Assembly (NCBI RefSeq): GCF_002153375.1
Contig: NZ_MTBQ01000006.1
Location: 124,001 to 188,000 of the forward strand
DNA length: 64,000 bases
Reading direction: 5' to 3'
Source of the DNA: Oceanobacillus rekensis
GTDB lineage: Bacteria > Bacillota > Bacilli > Bacillales > Amphibacillaceae
Below, one piece after another: positions 44,618 through 54,139 of the stretch. A model generated the notes under the pieces. That model had not been told where the DNA came from and searched no databases. It saw only the letters and a list, made by a program, of their open reading frames with translations. The position numbers were made by a program, and so were the translations under genes. Position 1 is the first letter of the stretch; every line of letters begins with the position of its first letter.

Positions 44618-45331
44618 ATGAACAAGCTTTTAATGCTATTAATAACAATTACCGTGGCGATCACATTGGCTGCTTGCGGTAACGATGACACTGATACAGA
44701 GGAAAGTGAAAAAAAATCTGAAGCTACTACATCCGAACAAGCGCAACAGGAACTAGAGATAACCGAAGAGGAAAAGCTTGCAGAAGACACTTCCGTAGCA
44801 ATTGTTAATGGAGAAGAAATTAATGGAACTGACTATAACCCAATTTACAGTCAAGTAAAATCAACAATGTATCAATATGGGCAAGATGTAAGTGATTTGA
44901 ATATGATAAAAAACCAAACTGTTGATATTCTAATTGACCAAGCACTAGTTAAACAGGATGCAGAAGCGAAGGGCATCGAAGTTACGGAAGAGGAAGCTCA
45001 AGAAGAATTGAATACGATTAAAGAGTCTGGTAATGAAGAGGACTTTGCTGCATTACTTGAGCAGTATAATATGACAGAAGAAGATTTCAAAAAGCAGCTT
45101 ATGGATGATTTGCTCACGATTCAGTATGTAGAAGAATTTGATGCTACAGTCTCTGATGAAGAGATACAGGAATACTATGATCAATTGAAAGAGCAAAATG
45201 AGGAAATCGGTGAATTAGAAGAAGTGGAAGAACAAATCAGAGAAATACTTGTAAACGAAAAACAAAGCGAGCAGTTACGTGCCAAAGTGGAAGAATTGAA
45301 AGAAGGCGCCGAGATAGAAACTGTCTTATAA
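44618..45331 (+). CDS. SurA N-terminal-like lipoprotein without a PPIase domain
   Basis: A 237-residue lipoprotein with lipobox ITLAAC (Cys20) and a Ser/Glu-rich linker to about residue 55. A SurA/trigger-factor-like chaperone core follows: VAIVNGEEINGTDYNPIYSQV, LIDQALVKQDAEAKGIEVTEEEAQEEL, VSDEEIQEYYDQLKEQ and a final helix. PrsA has the same N- and C-terminal arms with a parvulin insert; here the parvulin part is missing and the arms are continuous. It probably binds unfolded exported proteins. GAGGGAG precedes the ATG. Confidence 0.82.
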   Translation: MNKLLMLLITITVAITLAACGNDDTDTEESEKKSEATTSEQAQQELEITEEEKLAEDTSVAIVNGEEINGTDYNPIYSQVKSTMYQYGQDVSDLNMIKNQTVDILIDQALVKQDAEAKGIEVTEEEAQEELNTIKESGNEEDFAALLEQYNMTEEDFKKQLMDDLLTIQYVEEFDATVSDEEIQEYYDQLKEQNEEIGELEEVEEQIREILVNEKQSEQLRAKVEELKEGAEIETVL

Positions 45332-45333
45332 TC

Positions 45334-45371
45334 CAAAAGAGCATCGCCTATACCAGGGCGATGCTCTTTTC
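45334..45371 (+). terminator. terminator of the SurA-like gene
   Basis: AAAAGAGCATCGCC-TATACCA-GGCGATGCTCTTTT directly after the stop, a 14-bp stem with T run. Confidence 0.93.
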
Positions 45372-45394
45372 AAATGGTACTTTGATTTATGATT

Positions 45395-45650
45395 TTGACT
45401 TTTAGCATCGCAGAGTTTAAAAAACTGCATATAAGGTAAGAAACTTCGGCGACCGCTCTGGGTGGTGACTCCTGCGGCCTCAGCCAGAAGACCCCCACAG
45501 AGTGGTTTTCTCTTCGGGCTGAGGCCCTAAGGTGCGCATCCGCCCGGAGCGATCCCGGACGACAGCAATAGCACACATCTAGTAAATAAGACTAAGTCTT
45601 CGCGGTTTATAGTTTTTGTGATAATAGCAATAAATCTTTTAGTAAACAGC
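45395..45650 (+). repeat. MITE-like intergenic repeat, copy D
   Basis: This copy has the same orientation as copy A: CTTCGGCGACCGCTCTGGGT, GGTGACTCCTGCGG, CACAGAGTGGTTTTCTCTTCGG, GCATCCGCCCGGAGCGATCC, CGGACGACAGCAATAGCACA and the end CGGTTTATAGTTTTTGTGAT. In place of the GCACG..CGTGC pair of the other copies it has GGCCTCAGCC..GGGCTGAGGCC, a stem of different sequence at the same place. It fills most of the gap between the SurA-like gene and hisC. Confidence 0.8.
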
Positions 45651-45667
45651 CTTTTATATAATAGGAC

Positions 45668-46723
45668 TTATATGATAACATCCAGGACTTTAAAGAATTC
45701 CTTCATTTGTTCATCCGTGCCAATCGTAATACGAATATAGTCCTCTACGGATTTTTGCTTGAAATGCCTTACCAAAATACCTTTTTCTTTTAAAGTGGTA
45801 TACAATTGGCTGGCATTTTGTTCAGGGTGTGTTGTAAAGATGAAATTTGCTTGTGAAGGCAATACAGAAAATCCTCTTCTTTTCATTTCTGTTATCGTCC
45901 ATTCTCTCGTTTGGATGATTTTTTCTCTTGTCTCATTAAAGTAAGTCACATCTTTTACGGCAGCAATTGCTCCTGTAATTGCCAACCTATCAAGTGTATA
46001 GGAGTTAAAAGAATCTTTGATACGTGTCAGTCCTTCAATAAGCTCTGGTTGGCCTAAAGCAAATCCTACTCGAAGCCCTGCTAGTGATCTTGATTTGGAC
46101 ATGGTCTGGATAACAAGTAAATTTTCATAAGAGTCTACTAAGGAAACAGCTGAATCGGATGCAAAGTCAATATATGCTTCATCAACAATGACAACTTGAT
46201 TTGGGTTATTTTCTAAGATTTCCTTTACAGCTTCAATTCCTAAATAGATGCTTGTAGGTGCGTTCGGATTTGGAAAGATAACTCCACCCTCAGAATGGAA
46301 GAAGTTTTCAATAGGGATGGTGAAATCATCGTTAAGCGGTACCAGTTCTGCCTGGATATTGAAAAGTTTGGCATATACAGGATAAAAACTGTAAGATATG
46401 TTTGGATATTTTATCTTCCTGTTTGTATCAAAAAATGCCATAAAGGCAAGAGCCAATATTTCGTCAGAGCCGTTCCCGACGAAAATATTGTCTTTTGACA
46501 AATCATTAAATGCAGCAATTTCTTCCTTCAGCTGATCAGCAGTTGGTGAAGGGTAGAGATTCAAACCTCGATTTGTTCCCTCTACAATTGCCTTTGTTAC
46601 CATTTGGGAAGGTGGATACGGATTTTCATTCGTATTCAACTTGATAATATCTGTTCTGTTTATTTGTTCCCCCGGCACATAAGGTTCGCACCGCTTTGCA
46701 GCCTCACTCCAAAACTTACTCAC
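45668..46723 (-). CDS. hisC: histidinol-phosphate aminotransferase
   Basis: A 351-residue class II PLP aminotransferase. [10 protein letters not shown] near residue 30, [12 protein letters not shown] near 82, [13 protein letters not shown] (usually NPNNPTG), VVDEAYIDF near 175 and [18 protein letters not shown] with PLP Lys near 208 place it as HisC. Its position as last gene of the his operon, overlapping hisI by 8 nt, supports the call. It converts imidazole acetol phosphate to histidinol phosphate and may also act on aromatic keto acids. Confidence 0.94.
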   Translation of the reverse strand: MSKFWSEAAKRCEPYVPGEQINRTDIIKLNTNENPYPPSQMVTKAIVEGTNRGLNLYPSPTADQLKEEIAAFNDLSKDNIFVGNGSDEILALAFMAFFDTNRKIKYPNISYSFYPVYAKLFNIQAELVPLNDDFTIPIENFFHSEGGVIFPNPNAPTSIYLGIEAVKEILENNPNQVVIVDEAYIDFASDSAVSLVDSYENLLVIQTMSKSRSLAGLRVGFALGQPELIEGLTRIKDSFNSYTLDRLAITGAIAAVKDVTYFNETREKIIQTREWTITEMKRRGFSVLPSQANFIFTTHPEQNASQLYTTLKEKGILVRHFKQKSVEDYIRITIGTDEQMKEFFKVLDVII

Positions 46724-47357
46724 GGTTTTGACCTTCCTTTTTTATATGTCTTTTCATTAATTCATTTTTAACATCTGTTAGGGAAATTCCCATAATCTCC
46801 ATTAATACAAGTGTGTGATAAGTAAGGTCGGAAATTTCACTAGTCGTTTCTTGTTTATCGTTATTTTTCGCACCAATGACTACCTCCGTTGTTTCTTCCC
46901 CAACCTTTTTCAGAATTTTATCGATTCCTTTTTCAAAAAGATAAGAAGTATATGCACCATCAACCGGATTAAGGTGGCGATCTTTGATTCTTGTCATAAC
47001 TTGGTAGACGATATCATGGGATGGTACTTCATTTGTATATAGTTCGTTATGGAAGCAGGTTTCTTCGCCTGTGTGGCAAGCTGGGCCTACTGGCTCAACT
47101 TGTACTAAGAGTGCATCTGCATCACAGTCGAAGGTTACTTTTTTAACTTTTTGCTTATTCCCAGATGTTTCGCCTTTGTTCCAAAGTTCCTGCCGCTTTC
47201 TTGAGAAGAACCATGTTTCATTTGTTTGGATTGTTTTTAGTAAAGCGTCCTGATTCATATATGCTAAAGTTAAGACGTTTCCTGTGTTAGCATCTTGTAC
47301 AATTGCAGGGATTAGTCCATCTTCATTAAATTGTAGATTTTCGATATTTATTTCCAT
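46716..47357 (-). CDS. hisI: bifunctional phosphoribosyl-AMP cyclohydrolase/phosphoribosyl-ATP pyrophosphatase
   Basis: The HisIE fusion of 213 residues does steps 2 and 3 of histidine synthesis. Residues 1 to about 110 are HisI ([40 protein letters not shown], and zinc Cys in [12 protein letters not shown]). Residues about 115-205 are HisE ([38 protein letters not shown]). It starts at the last base of hisF (TAATG) and overlaps hisC by 8 nt. Confidence 0.97.
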   Translation of the reverse strand: MEINIENLQFNEDGLIPAIVQDANTGNVLTLAYMNQDALLKTIQTNETWFFSRKRQELWNKGETSGNKQKVKKVTFDCDADALLVQVEPVGPACHTGEETCFHNELYTNEVPSHDIVYQVMTRIKDRHLNPVDGAYTSYLFEKGIDKILKKVGEETTEVVIGAKNNDKQETTSEISDLTYHTLVLMEIMGISLTDVKNELMKRHIKKEGQNRE

Positions 47358-48118
47358 TAGTTGTCCCTCCTGACAATGATGTCTTCTTCCTGTAGATATT
47401 TCTTTAATTCTGGTATTTTTATCTCATTGTAATGAAAGACAGAAGCTGCAAGTGCTGCGTCGGCGCCTTCCTTTAATACCGAGCTGAAATGTTCTTTATT
47501 CCCCGCTCCACCGCTTGCAACAACGGGAATATTCACTGTTTCAGCTATTAATTTAGTCAATGCAAGATTATATCCATCTTTTTCACCATCTGAATCCATT
47601 GCATTAATAACAAGTTCACCGGCGCCAAGTTGTTCACCGCGTTTAGCCCATTCAACGGCGTCAATTCCAGTATCGTTACGTCCACCGTTCGTAAAAACAT
47701 TCCATTTGTTTGGTGCTACTTCTTTTGCATCAATAGATAATACAATGCATTGACTGCCAAACTTGAGAGCAGCATCTTTGATAAGCTGGGGATTGGCTAC
47801 TGCTGCACTATTAATCGATACTTTATCTGCGCCAGACCGGAGTACCTTATGAATATCTTCCACCGTGCGGATTCCTCCACCAACTGTAAAGGGGATAGCG
47901 ATTTCCTTTGCAACTTTCTCTACAACATCGAGGAAAATATCTCGTTCTTCATTTGATGCAGTAATGTCATAGAATACAAGTTCATCTGCACCTGCTTCAT
48001 TGTATCGTTTTGCTAAATCAACAGGATCAGCAACATCCTGGATATTCTGAAACTTCTTCCCTTTTACTACACGGCCTTTATCAACATCTAAACAAGGGAC
48101 AATTCGCTTAGCCAACAT
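47357..48118 (-). CDS. hisF: imidazole glycerol phosphate synthase subunit HisF
   Basis: A 253-residue TIM barrel cyclase with catalytic Asp in [13 protein letters not shown] at residue 11 and in LSIDAKE near 130, plus [11 protein letters not shown] and [11 protein letters not shown] phosphate loops. It makes IGP and AICAR with ammonia from HisH. I use the ATG at 48118 giving MLAKRIVPC, the normal family start. An in-frame ATG at 48130 adds four residues. It overlaps hisA by 11 nt. Confidence 0.97.
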   Translation of the reverse strand: MLAKRIVPCLDVDKGRVVKGKKFQNIQDVADPVDLAKRYNEAGADELVFYDITASNEERDIFLDVVEKVAKEIAIPFTVGGGIRTVEDIHKVLRSGADKVSINSAAVANPQLIKDAALKFGSQCIVLSIDAKEVAPNKWNVFTNGGRNDTGIDAVEWAKRGEQLGAGELVINAMDSDGEKDGYNLALTKLIAETVNIPVVASGGAGNKEHFSSVLKEGADAALAASVFHYNEIKIPELKKYLQEEDIIVRRDN

Positions 48119-48830
48119 ATTGATCACCATCTATTAACTCTTCAAATTTCAATGTTCCATCATACAAGGCTTTGCCGATAATTGCTCCGTACATTTGAAG
48201 AGCAGTAAGTTTACTAATGTCTTCTTTTGTTGAAACCCCACCAGATGCAATAACATCCATTGTTGTAGCGTTATTGATGGTTGCGAGCTCTTCAAAGTTT
48301 GGTCCTTGCATCATTCCATCTTTTAGGATGTCGGTGTAAACAATCGTCTCCACTCCAAGTGCTTCTAATTCTTCTACTAGGTCAATTGCTTTTACTGTAC
48401 TTGTTTCTGTCCAACCATCTGTTGCAACGTAGCCATTCCGGGCATCAATGGAAACTGCAATTTTCGAACCATACTTTTCTAATGATTCTTTTAAAAATTG
48501 CTTGTTGTTAATGGCGGCTGTCCCAATGATAACGCGTGAAACACCAGCAGATAGGTAATCTTCTATAATATCCAGTGAACGGATTCCGCCACCAACCTGT
48601 ACAGGAATTTTAGTATTTGCGGCAATCTCCTTAATGGCATCAAGGTTCAGTGAATCCCCTGTTTTAGCACCGTCAAGATCTACCGTATGTATAAATTCCG
48701 CTCCTTTTCCCTGCCATTGTGCAGCCATTGCTGTAGGTGAATCCCCGTAGATTTTCTCTTTATTATAATCTCCTTGTGTTAGACGGACACATTTCCCGCC
48801 GCGAATATCGATTGCTGGAAATAGAATCAT
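48108..48830 (-). CDS. hisA: phosphoribosylformimino-AICAR ribotide isomerase
   Basis: A 240-residue TIM barrel. [19 protein letters not shown] has the catalytic Asp near residue 8, [17 protein letters not shown] and [11 protein letters not shown] bind phosphate, and [10 protein letters not shown] holds the second catalytic Asp near 168. It catalyses the Amadori rearrangement before HisHF. It overlaps hisH by 4 nt and hisF by 11 nt. Confidence 0.97.
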   Translation of the reverse strand: MILFPAIDIRGGKCVRLTQGDYNKEKIYGDSPTAMAAQWQGKGAEFIHTVDLDGAKTGDSLNLDAIKEIAANTKIPVQVGGGIRSLDIIEDYLSAGVSRVIIGTAAINNKQFLKESLEKYGSKIAVSIDARNGYVATDGWTETSTVKAIDLVEELEALGVETIVYTDILKDGMMQGPNFEELATINNATTMDVIASGGVSTKEDISKLTALQMYGAIIGKALYDGTLKFEELIDGDQYVG

Positions 48831-49432
48831 GAAATCATCTCCCCATAGTTTTGTAGTAGTTTAATTCCAATATCACCACTTTTTTCAGGGTGAAATTGCA
48901 TGCCTGTTACATTGCCTTGCTGAACGATTGCTGGAACAACTCCACCGTATTGTGTACTGCCGACAAGTGAATCTTCTTCAAGTGACCCAACTGCATAGGA
49001 ATGCACAAAATAAACATAAAAATCATCTGGCAGATTTCTCGTGATTGGATTTTCTTGATGCTTTGTAATTGTATTCCAACCCATATGTGGAACCTTGACA
49101 CTCTCTTTAATTTTGCTTGCATTTCCTTTAAGTAAACCAAGACCTTCCCAGTCACCATCCTCATAACTTCTTTCATAGAATAGTTGCATTCCTAGACAGA
49201 TACCGAGAATAGGCTTTCCGGCTGCGACTTCCTGTTTTATAACTTCCGCCAAATTCTGTTCATTGATGGCAACCATGGCATCCTTGAAGGCTCCAACACC
49301 TGGAAGAATAATGGAAGAAGCATCCCTTATTACTTGAGGATCATTGGTCACGACAGAATCTTTCTTCAATTTAGCAAGTGCAAATTGTAAACTCTTAATA
49401 TTTCCCGCGCCGTAATCGATAATTGCGATCAT
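48827..49432 (-). CDS. hisH: imidazole glycerol phosphate synthase subunit HisH
   Basis: A 201-residue glutamine amidotransferase with the triad Cys in PILGICLGMQLFYE near residue 79, and His and Glu in GMQFHPEKSGDIG near 181-183. YGAGNIKSLQFAL at the start is typical of HisH. It passes ammonia to HisF. It lies 18 nt after hisB and overlaps hisA by 4 nt. Confidence 0.97.
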   Translation of the reverse strand: MIAIIDYGAGNIKSLQFALAKLKKDSVVTNDPQVIRDASSIILPGVGAFKDAMVAINEQNLAEVIKQEVAAGKPILGICLGMQLFYERSYEDGDWEGLGLLKGNASKIKESVKVPHMGWNTITKHQENPITRNLPDDFYVYFVHSYAVGSLEEDSLVGSTQYGGVVPAIVQQGNVTGMQFHPEKSGDIGIKLLQNYGEMIS

Positions 49433-49450
49433 ATAAGTTCTCCTTTCTAA

Positions 49451-50035
49451 TTATAGACTCCCCTTTGTTGAAGGAATACCTTTCATTCGAGGGTTTTTCT
49501 GTGTTGCTTGATCCAATACCCGGCCAAACCCTTTGAAAATGGACTCAATCATGTGATGCGTATTTTTTCCATATTCAAGATTGATATGGAGGGTTACCTT
49601 TGCATTGCTCACAAAGGCTTGGAAAAATTCCTCCACTAGTTCTGTATCAAAATTACCAACCTTATCTTTTAATCCTTCAACATGATAAACAAAATAAGCA
49701 CGTCCACTGATATCCAAGGAAATGGTTGATAATGCCTCATCCATTGGAGTTGTCACCGTCGCATATCGAGTGATTCCTTTTTTATCACCTAGTGCTTCAT
49801 TGAATGCCTGTCCAAGAGCAATTCCAATGTCTTCTACCGAGTGATGCTGATCGACTTCCAGATCACCATCACATTTTACATCTAGATTAAATAAACCGTG
49901 CTTTGTCATTAAGGTTAACATATGGTCAAAAAATCCAACCCCTGTTTCGATAGAAGAGTTTCCGTCACCATCGATTGTAAAATCAAGCTCAATTGCTGTT
50001 TCGCCTGTTTGTCTGCTTACTGCCGCTTTACGCAT
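49451..50035 (-). CDS. hisB: imidazoleglycerol-phosphate dehydratase
   Basis: A 194-residue monofunctional dehydratase with the two manganese-binding His motifs: GVGFFDHMLTLMTKHG and DQHHSVEDIGIALG in the first half, and KNTHHMIESIFKGFGR in the second. The ATG at 50035 (MRKAAVSRQTGETAIEL) follows AAAGGA and overlaps the hisD stop by 8 nt. An in-frame extension to 50071 is unlikely. It lacks the phosphatase domain, which fits the separate HisJ. Confidence 0.97.
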   Translation of the reverse strand: MRKAAVSRQTGETAIELDFTIDGDGNSSIETGVGFFDHMLTLMTKHGLFNLDVKCDGDLEVDQHHSVEDIGIALGQAFNEALGDKKGITRYATVTTPMDEALSTISLDISGRAYFVYHVEGLKDKVGNFDTELVEEFFQAFVSNAKVTLHINLEYGKNTHHMIESIFKGFGRVLDQATQKNPRMKGIPSTKGSL

Positions 50036-51314
50036 TTGGTTCATCCTTTCTGATTCGAATGGAATTTGCATGTGCCGTTAATCCTTCTACATTTGCTAGC
50101 GTGATTATTGGATCCGCGGCAGTTTGAATTGCTTCTTTGGAATAATGGATGATGCTCGATTTCTTGATGAAATCATAGACACCGAGTGGGGAGGCGAATT
50201 TTGCTGTTCCATTCGTTGGTAATGTATGATTTGGGCCTGCAAAATAGTCACCCAATGGCTCTGGTGAATAATTACCGAGGAATATCGCACCTGCATTCTT
50301 GATATACTGCAGATTCTCCCCAGGATTTTCAATCATCAATTGTAAATGTTCTGGTGCAATTTCATTAACGATTGTGAAGGCCTCTGATAAGTTAGAAACG
50401 ACAATAACCTTTCCGTTTTGGTTGATTGATTGCTCGATAATCTCCTTGCGTTCCAGTACGGCAGTTTGTTTTTCTACTTCTAATTTAATTTTCTCTGCTA
50501 ACGTATTGCTTGTTGTTATACAAATAGAACTGGCAGATTCATCATGTTCCGCTTGAGAAAGTAAATCAGCGGCAACATAGCTTGGTGGTGCTGTTTCATC
50601 TGCTACGACGCAAATTTCACTAGGACCTGCAATCATATCAATGGCTACATCGCCGTAAACCCATTTCTTTGCTCGAGCCACATAGGCATTGCCGGGGCCA
50701 ACAATTTTTGCGACTTTTTTGATCGTTTCGGTTCCATATGCCAAGGCAGCAATTGCCTGTGCGCCCCCAACTTTGTAAATTGTACGAATACCGACTTCCG
50801 ATGCAGCGACAAGTACATATGGGTTAATTTTTCCATTTGCCTGTGGAGGTGTAGTAATGACAATTTCTTCAACCCCAGCAATCTTGGCTGGGATAACATC
50901 CATGAGAACGGATGACGGATAGGCAGCTTTACCACCTGGAATATAGACACCAACTCGATCTAACGGCGTGACCTTTTGTCCAAGCATGATTCCTGGTCCT
51001 TTATTCATAAACCAGGATTGTTCTACTTGTGCTATATGAAAAGATTCGATATTTTCTTTTGCCTGTTTCAACGCCGAAAGAAATTCACTGTCCACCAATT
51101 CTCTTGCTTCTATAAATTCATCTTCTGAGACGGTTAATGAACTTAATTTTGTTCGGTCAAATTTTTCTGTATAACGAAATAATGCATTGTCACCATCAAG
51201 ACGTACTTGTTTGATTATTTCTAAAACCGCATTATCCAGTGCTTGTTCACTATTTAGTATAGAAGCCTGATCCTTACTTTCATTCGTAAATTGCTCTGCT
51301 GTTACTATTTTCAT
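50028..51314 (-). CDS. hisD: histidinol dehydrogenase
   Basis: A 428-residue zinc enzyme that oxidises histidinol to histidine. GVYIPGGKAAYPSSVLM near residue 124, VGPGNAYVARAKKWVYG, DMIAGPSEICVVAD, DLLSQAEHDESASSI, APEHLQLM and GPNHTLPTNGTAKF with catalytic His and zinc ligands are all present. It starts 6 nt after hisG. It does the last two steps of the pathway. Confidence 0.97.
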   Translation of the reverse strand: MKIVTAEQFTNESKDQASILNSEQALDNAVLEIIKQVRLDGDNALFRYTEKFDRTKLSSLTVSEDEFIEARELVDSEFLSALKQAKENIESFHIAQVEQSWFMNKGPGIMLGQKVTPLDRVGVYIPGGKAAYPSSVLMDVIPAKIAGVEEIVITTPPQANGKINPYVLVAASEVGIRTIYKVGGAQAIAALAYGTETIKKVAKIVGPGNAYVARAKKWVYGDVAIDMIAGPSEICVVADETAPPSYVAADLLSQAEHDESASSICITTSNTLAEKIKLEVEKQTAVLERKEIIEQSINQNGKVIVVSNLSEAFTIVNEIAPEHLQLMIENPGENLQYIKNAGAIFLGNYSPEPLGDYFAGPNHTLPTNGTAKFASPLGVYDFIKKSSIIHYSKEAIQTAADPIITLANVEGLTAHANSIRIRKDEPNA

Positions 51315-51320
51315 TTATTA

Positions 51321-51947
51321 TCACTCCAAAGCGGATTTTAATTGACTTATTAGTTGCTGAACTTCAGCAGACTTTGTAGCAAAGCTTGCCTTGTTCACAA
51401 TCAATCTTGTGCTGATCTGTTCTATATCTTCCAAGACTGTCAGCCCATTTTCTTTAAGCGTGTTACCTGTCTCGACGATATCGACAATATAATCTGCCAT
51501 ACCAATAAGTGGTGCCAATTCGACGGAGCCATTTAGTTTCACGACTTCAATGGATTGCCCTTTTTTATCAAAGTGTTTCTTAGCAATATTGGGATATTTA
51601 GTTGCAATGGTTAGATGCCGACTCTGTTCGAGTGCTTGCTCCTCTTTTCCTGCTACAGCAAACTTACATTTTCCAATGCCTAAGTCTAACAATTCATACA
51701 CATCAGCCTGTGATTCAAGTATATTATCTTTACCAACAATACCGATATCGGCTGCACCTTTATCCACATATGTTGGTACATCGATTGCTTTCACAAAAAT
51801 GAGTTTAATTGTTCGGTCATCATTATAGAATACAAGTTTCCTGCTTTTCTCATGAAAATCTTTAAAATGGATCCCTGTTTTCTCCAGAAGATCAATCGTG
51901 CTTTTGGCCGGGCGACCTTTGGCTAGTGCTAGTGTAATAGATTGCAA
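51321..51947 (-). CDS. hisG: ATP phosphoribosyltransferase, short form
   Basis: The 208-residue short HisG does the first step of histidine synthesis. LALAKGRPAKSTIDLLEKTG near residue 6, VPTYVDKGAADIGIVGKDN near 57-75, VATKYPNIAKKHF and VELAPLIGMADYIVDIVETGNTL (PRPP-binding loop) mark the family. Short forms lack the regulatory ACT-like domain and need HisZ, which abuts it upstream. It should therefore work as a HisG4-HisZ4 octamer with histidine feedback. Confidence 0.97.
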   Translation of the reverse strand: MQSITLALAKGRPAKSTIDLLEKTGIHFKDFHEKSRKLVFYNDDRTIKLIFVKAIDVPTYVDKGAADIGIVGKDNILESQADVYELLDLGIGKCKFAVAGKEEQALEQSRHLTIATKYPNIAKKHFDKKGQSIEVVKLNGSVELAPLIGMADYIVDIVETGNTLKENGLTVLEDIEQISTRLIVNKASFATKSAEVQQLISQLKSALE

Positions 51948-53198
51948 TTATAAATCCCCCTTTACATCCTCTAGCAACGACGTCATCTCATTCATTTTAG
52001 AGAATGGTTGCTTCTTGTCATTACTGATTAATGTATTCTCCTTGGTATCATAAACTACTATATGTCTAGAAGTTAGCTCTTTTAAGCTACTAGTCTCCCT
52101 AGAAAATGTTAAGACTTGGTAGTTTCTATTTCGCAGTTCGGATGCTGCAGTTAAAGCTTCCTTTTGCTTTTCTTTTGTATAATAAACGATGACATCGATA
52201 GCCTGGTCTCCAGAGGTTGCTCTCCCTTGCTGTTCGATAGCCAACAGCAAGAGGTCAACTTCAATTGCAAAGCCGATAGCAGGCATTGCATTGTCGAATT
52301 GTTTACCAAGATTGTCATATCTGCCACCCATTACTACGGGTTGACCAATTTTATCAACAAACCCTTGGAAAATAACCCCCGAGTAATAATTCATATTATT
52401 GATTAATCCCAGATTGAAAGCAATATAATCTTCTACGCCGTAATCTTCTAGAACTTTATAAACATCGATTAGATTTTGCAGGACAAGTTGCATTTGGTTA
52501 CTTAAAATACTTTTTTCTGCTTGCTGGATAACAGTAGCAGGTTCGCCATATAACATTGGAATGGACTGGATAGCAGCTTTCAATTCCCTCTTAATCGGTA
52601 AATCGTTTAGTAGAAGTTCAATTTCCGCTAAATTTTTCGATTGAATGAGTGTTTGCAAATGGTCTAATTCCTGCTCGGATAAAGCAGCCTGCTGAACCAG
52701 TTCCTTAAAGAACCCTGCATGGCCAATTTCAATCTTGAAATTCTTGAAACCGAGATCCTTTAATGTATGGACTGCCAGCATTATTACTTCTGAGTCTGCC
52801 TCTGGAGTATTTTCACCGAAAAATTCGACTCCCGCCTGTGTGCTTTCTTTCTGATTAGGAAGTCCTGCAGCCTGGCGGAATACATCCAGTACGTAAAATA
52901 AACGCTGGTTAAAGTCATTGGAATTCTGATTTGCTGCTGTTATTCTTGTGATAGGGATAGTAACATCAGGACGCAGAACGAGTACTTCTCCGGTATTATC
53001 AATGACTTTGATCATTTCATCTTTATTTACAGTCCCGATAATATCGGAATACATATCATAGTATTCAAATGTCTGAGTCCGTACTTGTCTATAGCCATAT
53101 GTAGTAAAGCGATTTTTTAATGTAGCAATTAACTCATCTCGCATTTGAAAGTCTTCCACATTTTTGTTTCTGTTCGTGTCGGTATCATATCTTTGCAT
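51948..53198 (-). CDS. hisZ: ATP phosphoribosyltransferase regulatory subunit HisZ
   Basis: A 416-residue paralogue of histidyl-tRNA synthetase. The class II core shows as FTTYGYRQVRTQTFEYYD, DNTGEVLVLRPDVTIPITR and AGLPNQKESTQAGVEFFG, with MGGRYDNLGKQF near residue 290. It lacks the anticodon-binding domain and is shorter than HisS. Adjacent short-form hisG decides the call. It is the first gene of hisZGDBHAFIC; AAAAAGGAG is 8 nt before the ATG. Confidence 0.93.
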   Translation of the reverse strand: MQRYDTDTNRNKNVEDFQMRDELIATLKNRFTTYGYRQVRTQTFEYYDMYSDIIGTVNKDEMIKVIDNTGEVLVLRPDVTIPITRITAANQNSNDFNQRLFYVLDVFRQAAGLPNQKESTQAGVEFFGENTPEADSEVIMLAVHTLKDLGFKNFKIEIGHAGFFKELVQQAALSEQELDHLQTLIQSKNLAEIELLLNDLPIKRELKAAIQSIPMLYGEPATVIQQAEKSILSNQMQLVLQNLIDVYKVLEDYGVEDYIAFNLGLINNMNYYSGVIFQGFVDKIGQPVVMGGRYDNLGKQFDNAMPAIGFAIEVDLLLLAIEQQGRATSGDQAIDVIVYYTKEKQKEALTAASELRNRNYQVLTFSRETSSLKELTSRHIVVYDTKENTLISNDKKQPFSKMNEMTSLLEDVKGDL

Positions 53199-53263
53199 TC
53201 ATAAAACTCCTTTTTAGAGGTTGTTCATCCTTTTACAACTCTTTATCAATTTATCGCTTTATC

Positions 53264-53281
53264 ACTTTAACTAAGTAAAGT
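53264..53281 (-). promoter_or_regulatory. candidate operator at the his transcription start
   Basis: ACTTTA-N6-TAAAGT is a perfect inverted repeat just downstream of the his -10 box. It is well placed to block the his promoter, and it lies about 58 nt upstream of hisJ on the other strand. A TrpR-family HisR/YerC-type histidine repressor is a possible ligand, which is inference. No regulator gene is in the window. Confidence 0.5.
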
Positions 53282-53289
53282 TATTTAGT

Positions 53290-53318
53290 ATTATAATAAT
53301 ATCACGAAATAAAGTCAA
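53290..53318 (-). promoter_or_regulatory. sigma-A promoter of the his operon
   Basis: TTGACT, a 17-nt spacer and TATAAT on the minus strand, giving a leader of about 85 nt to hisZ. There is no T-box motif in the leader. Confidence 0.8.
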
Positions 53319-53338
53319 CCGGAAGGGGAATATAAAAT

Positions 53339-54139
53339 ATGTTTGATTATCATATTCACAGCAAGTTTTCAAGCGATTGTAATACTGCTATGGAGACAAC
53401 GATTGAAAAGGCTATTAACATTGGTCTGGAGGAGATTTGCTTTACGGAGCATATTGATTATGACTATCCCGATAAAGATTGGATATTTGAGTTTGATTTA
53501 AATCAATATGATAGGAAAATAAAGGAAATGAAGGAGAAATATGACCAACAGATTCACATCAAAAAGGGTGTGGAAATTGGGGTGCAGCCACATCTAGCGA
53601 CAAAGCATAAAAAGTTTATGGAAGAAGAGACATTCGACTTTGTTATCTGTTCCATGCATGCAACAGAGGGGAAAGATTTACACTCCGGGGAATTTTTCAA
53701 CGGGAAAACGGTGGAAGAAGCCTATGGGGTATATTATCAGGAGCTATATGAATGCATAAAGGACTTTAAGGATTTTAGTGTGTTGGGGCATATTGATCTT
53801 GTCAAACGGTACACAAAAGAGAAGAGTAAAGAGAACTTTCATGACATCATAGGGGATATTTTTAAAGAAATCATCCCAGAAGGAAAGGGAATCGAGTTAA
53901 ATACATCCGGCTTCAGGTATGGTCTTGAAAGCGGTATGCCAAGTACAGATATTCTTAAGCTATATAAAGAATGCGGTGGGGAAATTATCACGCTCGGATC
54001 AGACTCTCATGTGGAAACAACACTGGCATATCAATTTACGGAGTCATTGGTATTACTGCAATCGATAGGATTGAACTATATCGCAACATATCAAGATGGT
54101 GAACCGGTATTTCATCCAATACGTACATTATTAAAATAA
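53339..54139 (+). CDS. hisJ: histidinol-phosphatase, PHP (HisJ) type
   Basis: A 266-residue PHP-domain phosphatase with metal ligands in DYHIHSKFSSDC at residue 4-8, EEICFTEHIDYDYP near 33-40, KKGVEIGVQPH, CSMHATEGKD, LGHIDLVKRYT and LGSDSHVETT near 221-223. It removes phosphate from histidinol phosphate, which HisB here cannot do. It is divergent from hisZ with a 140-nt shared upstream region, so it completes the pathway. AAGGGGAATAT precedes the ATG. Confidence 0.93.
   Translation: MFDYHIHSKFSSDCNTAMETTIEKAINIGLEEICFTEHIDYDYPDKDWIFEFDLNQYDRKIKEMKEKYDQQIHIKKGVEIGVQPHLATKHKKFMEEETFDFVICSMHATEGKDLHSGEFFNGKTVEEAYGVYYQELYECIKDFKDFSVLGHIDLVKRYTKEKSKENFHDIIGDIFKEIIPEGKGIELNTSGFRYGLESGMPSTDILKLYKECGGEIITLGSDSHVETTLAYQFTESLVLLQSIGLNYIATYQDGEPVFHPIRTLLK

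Noticed and set aside
44427-44621. 64-codon plus-strand ORF ahead of the SurA-like gene
   Set aside because: It lacks a ribosome site, overlaps the real start of the next gene and shows no family-like pattern.
51948-53198. Histidyl-tRNA synthetase (hisS) instead of hisZ
   Set aside because: The protein is short, lacks the anticodon-binding domain and leads a his operon next to short-form hisG.
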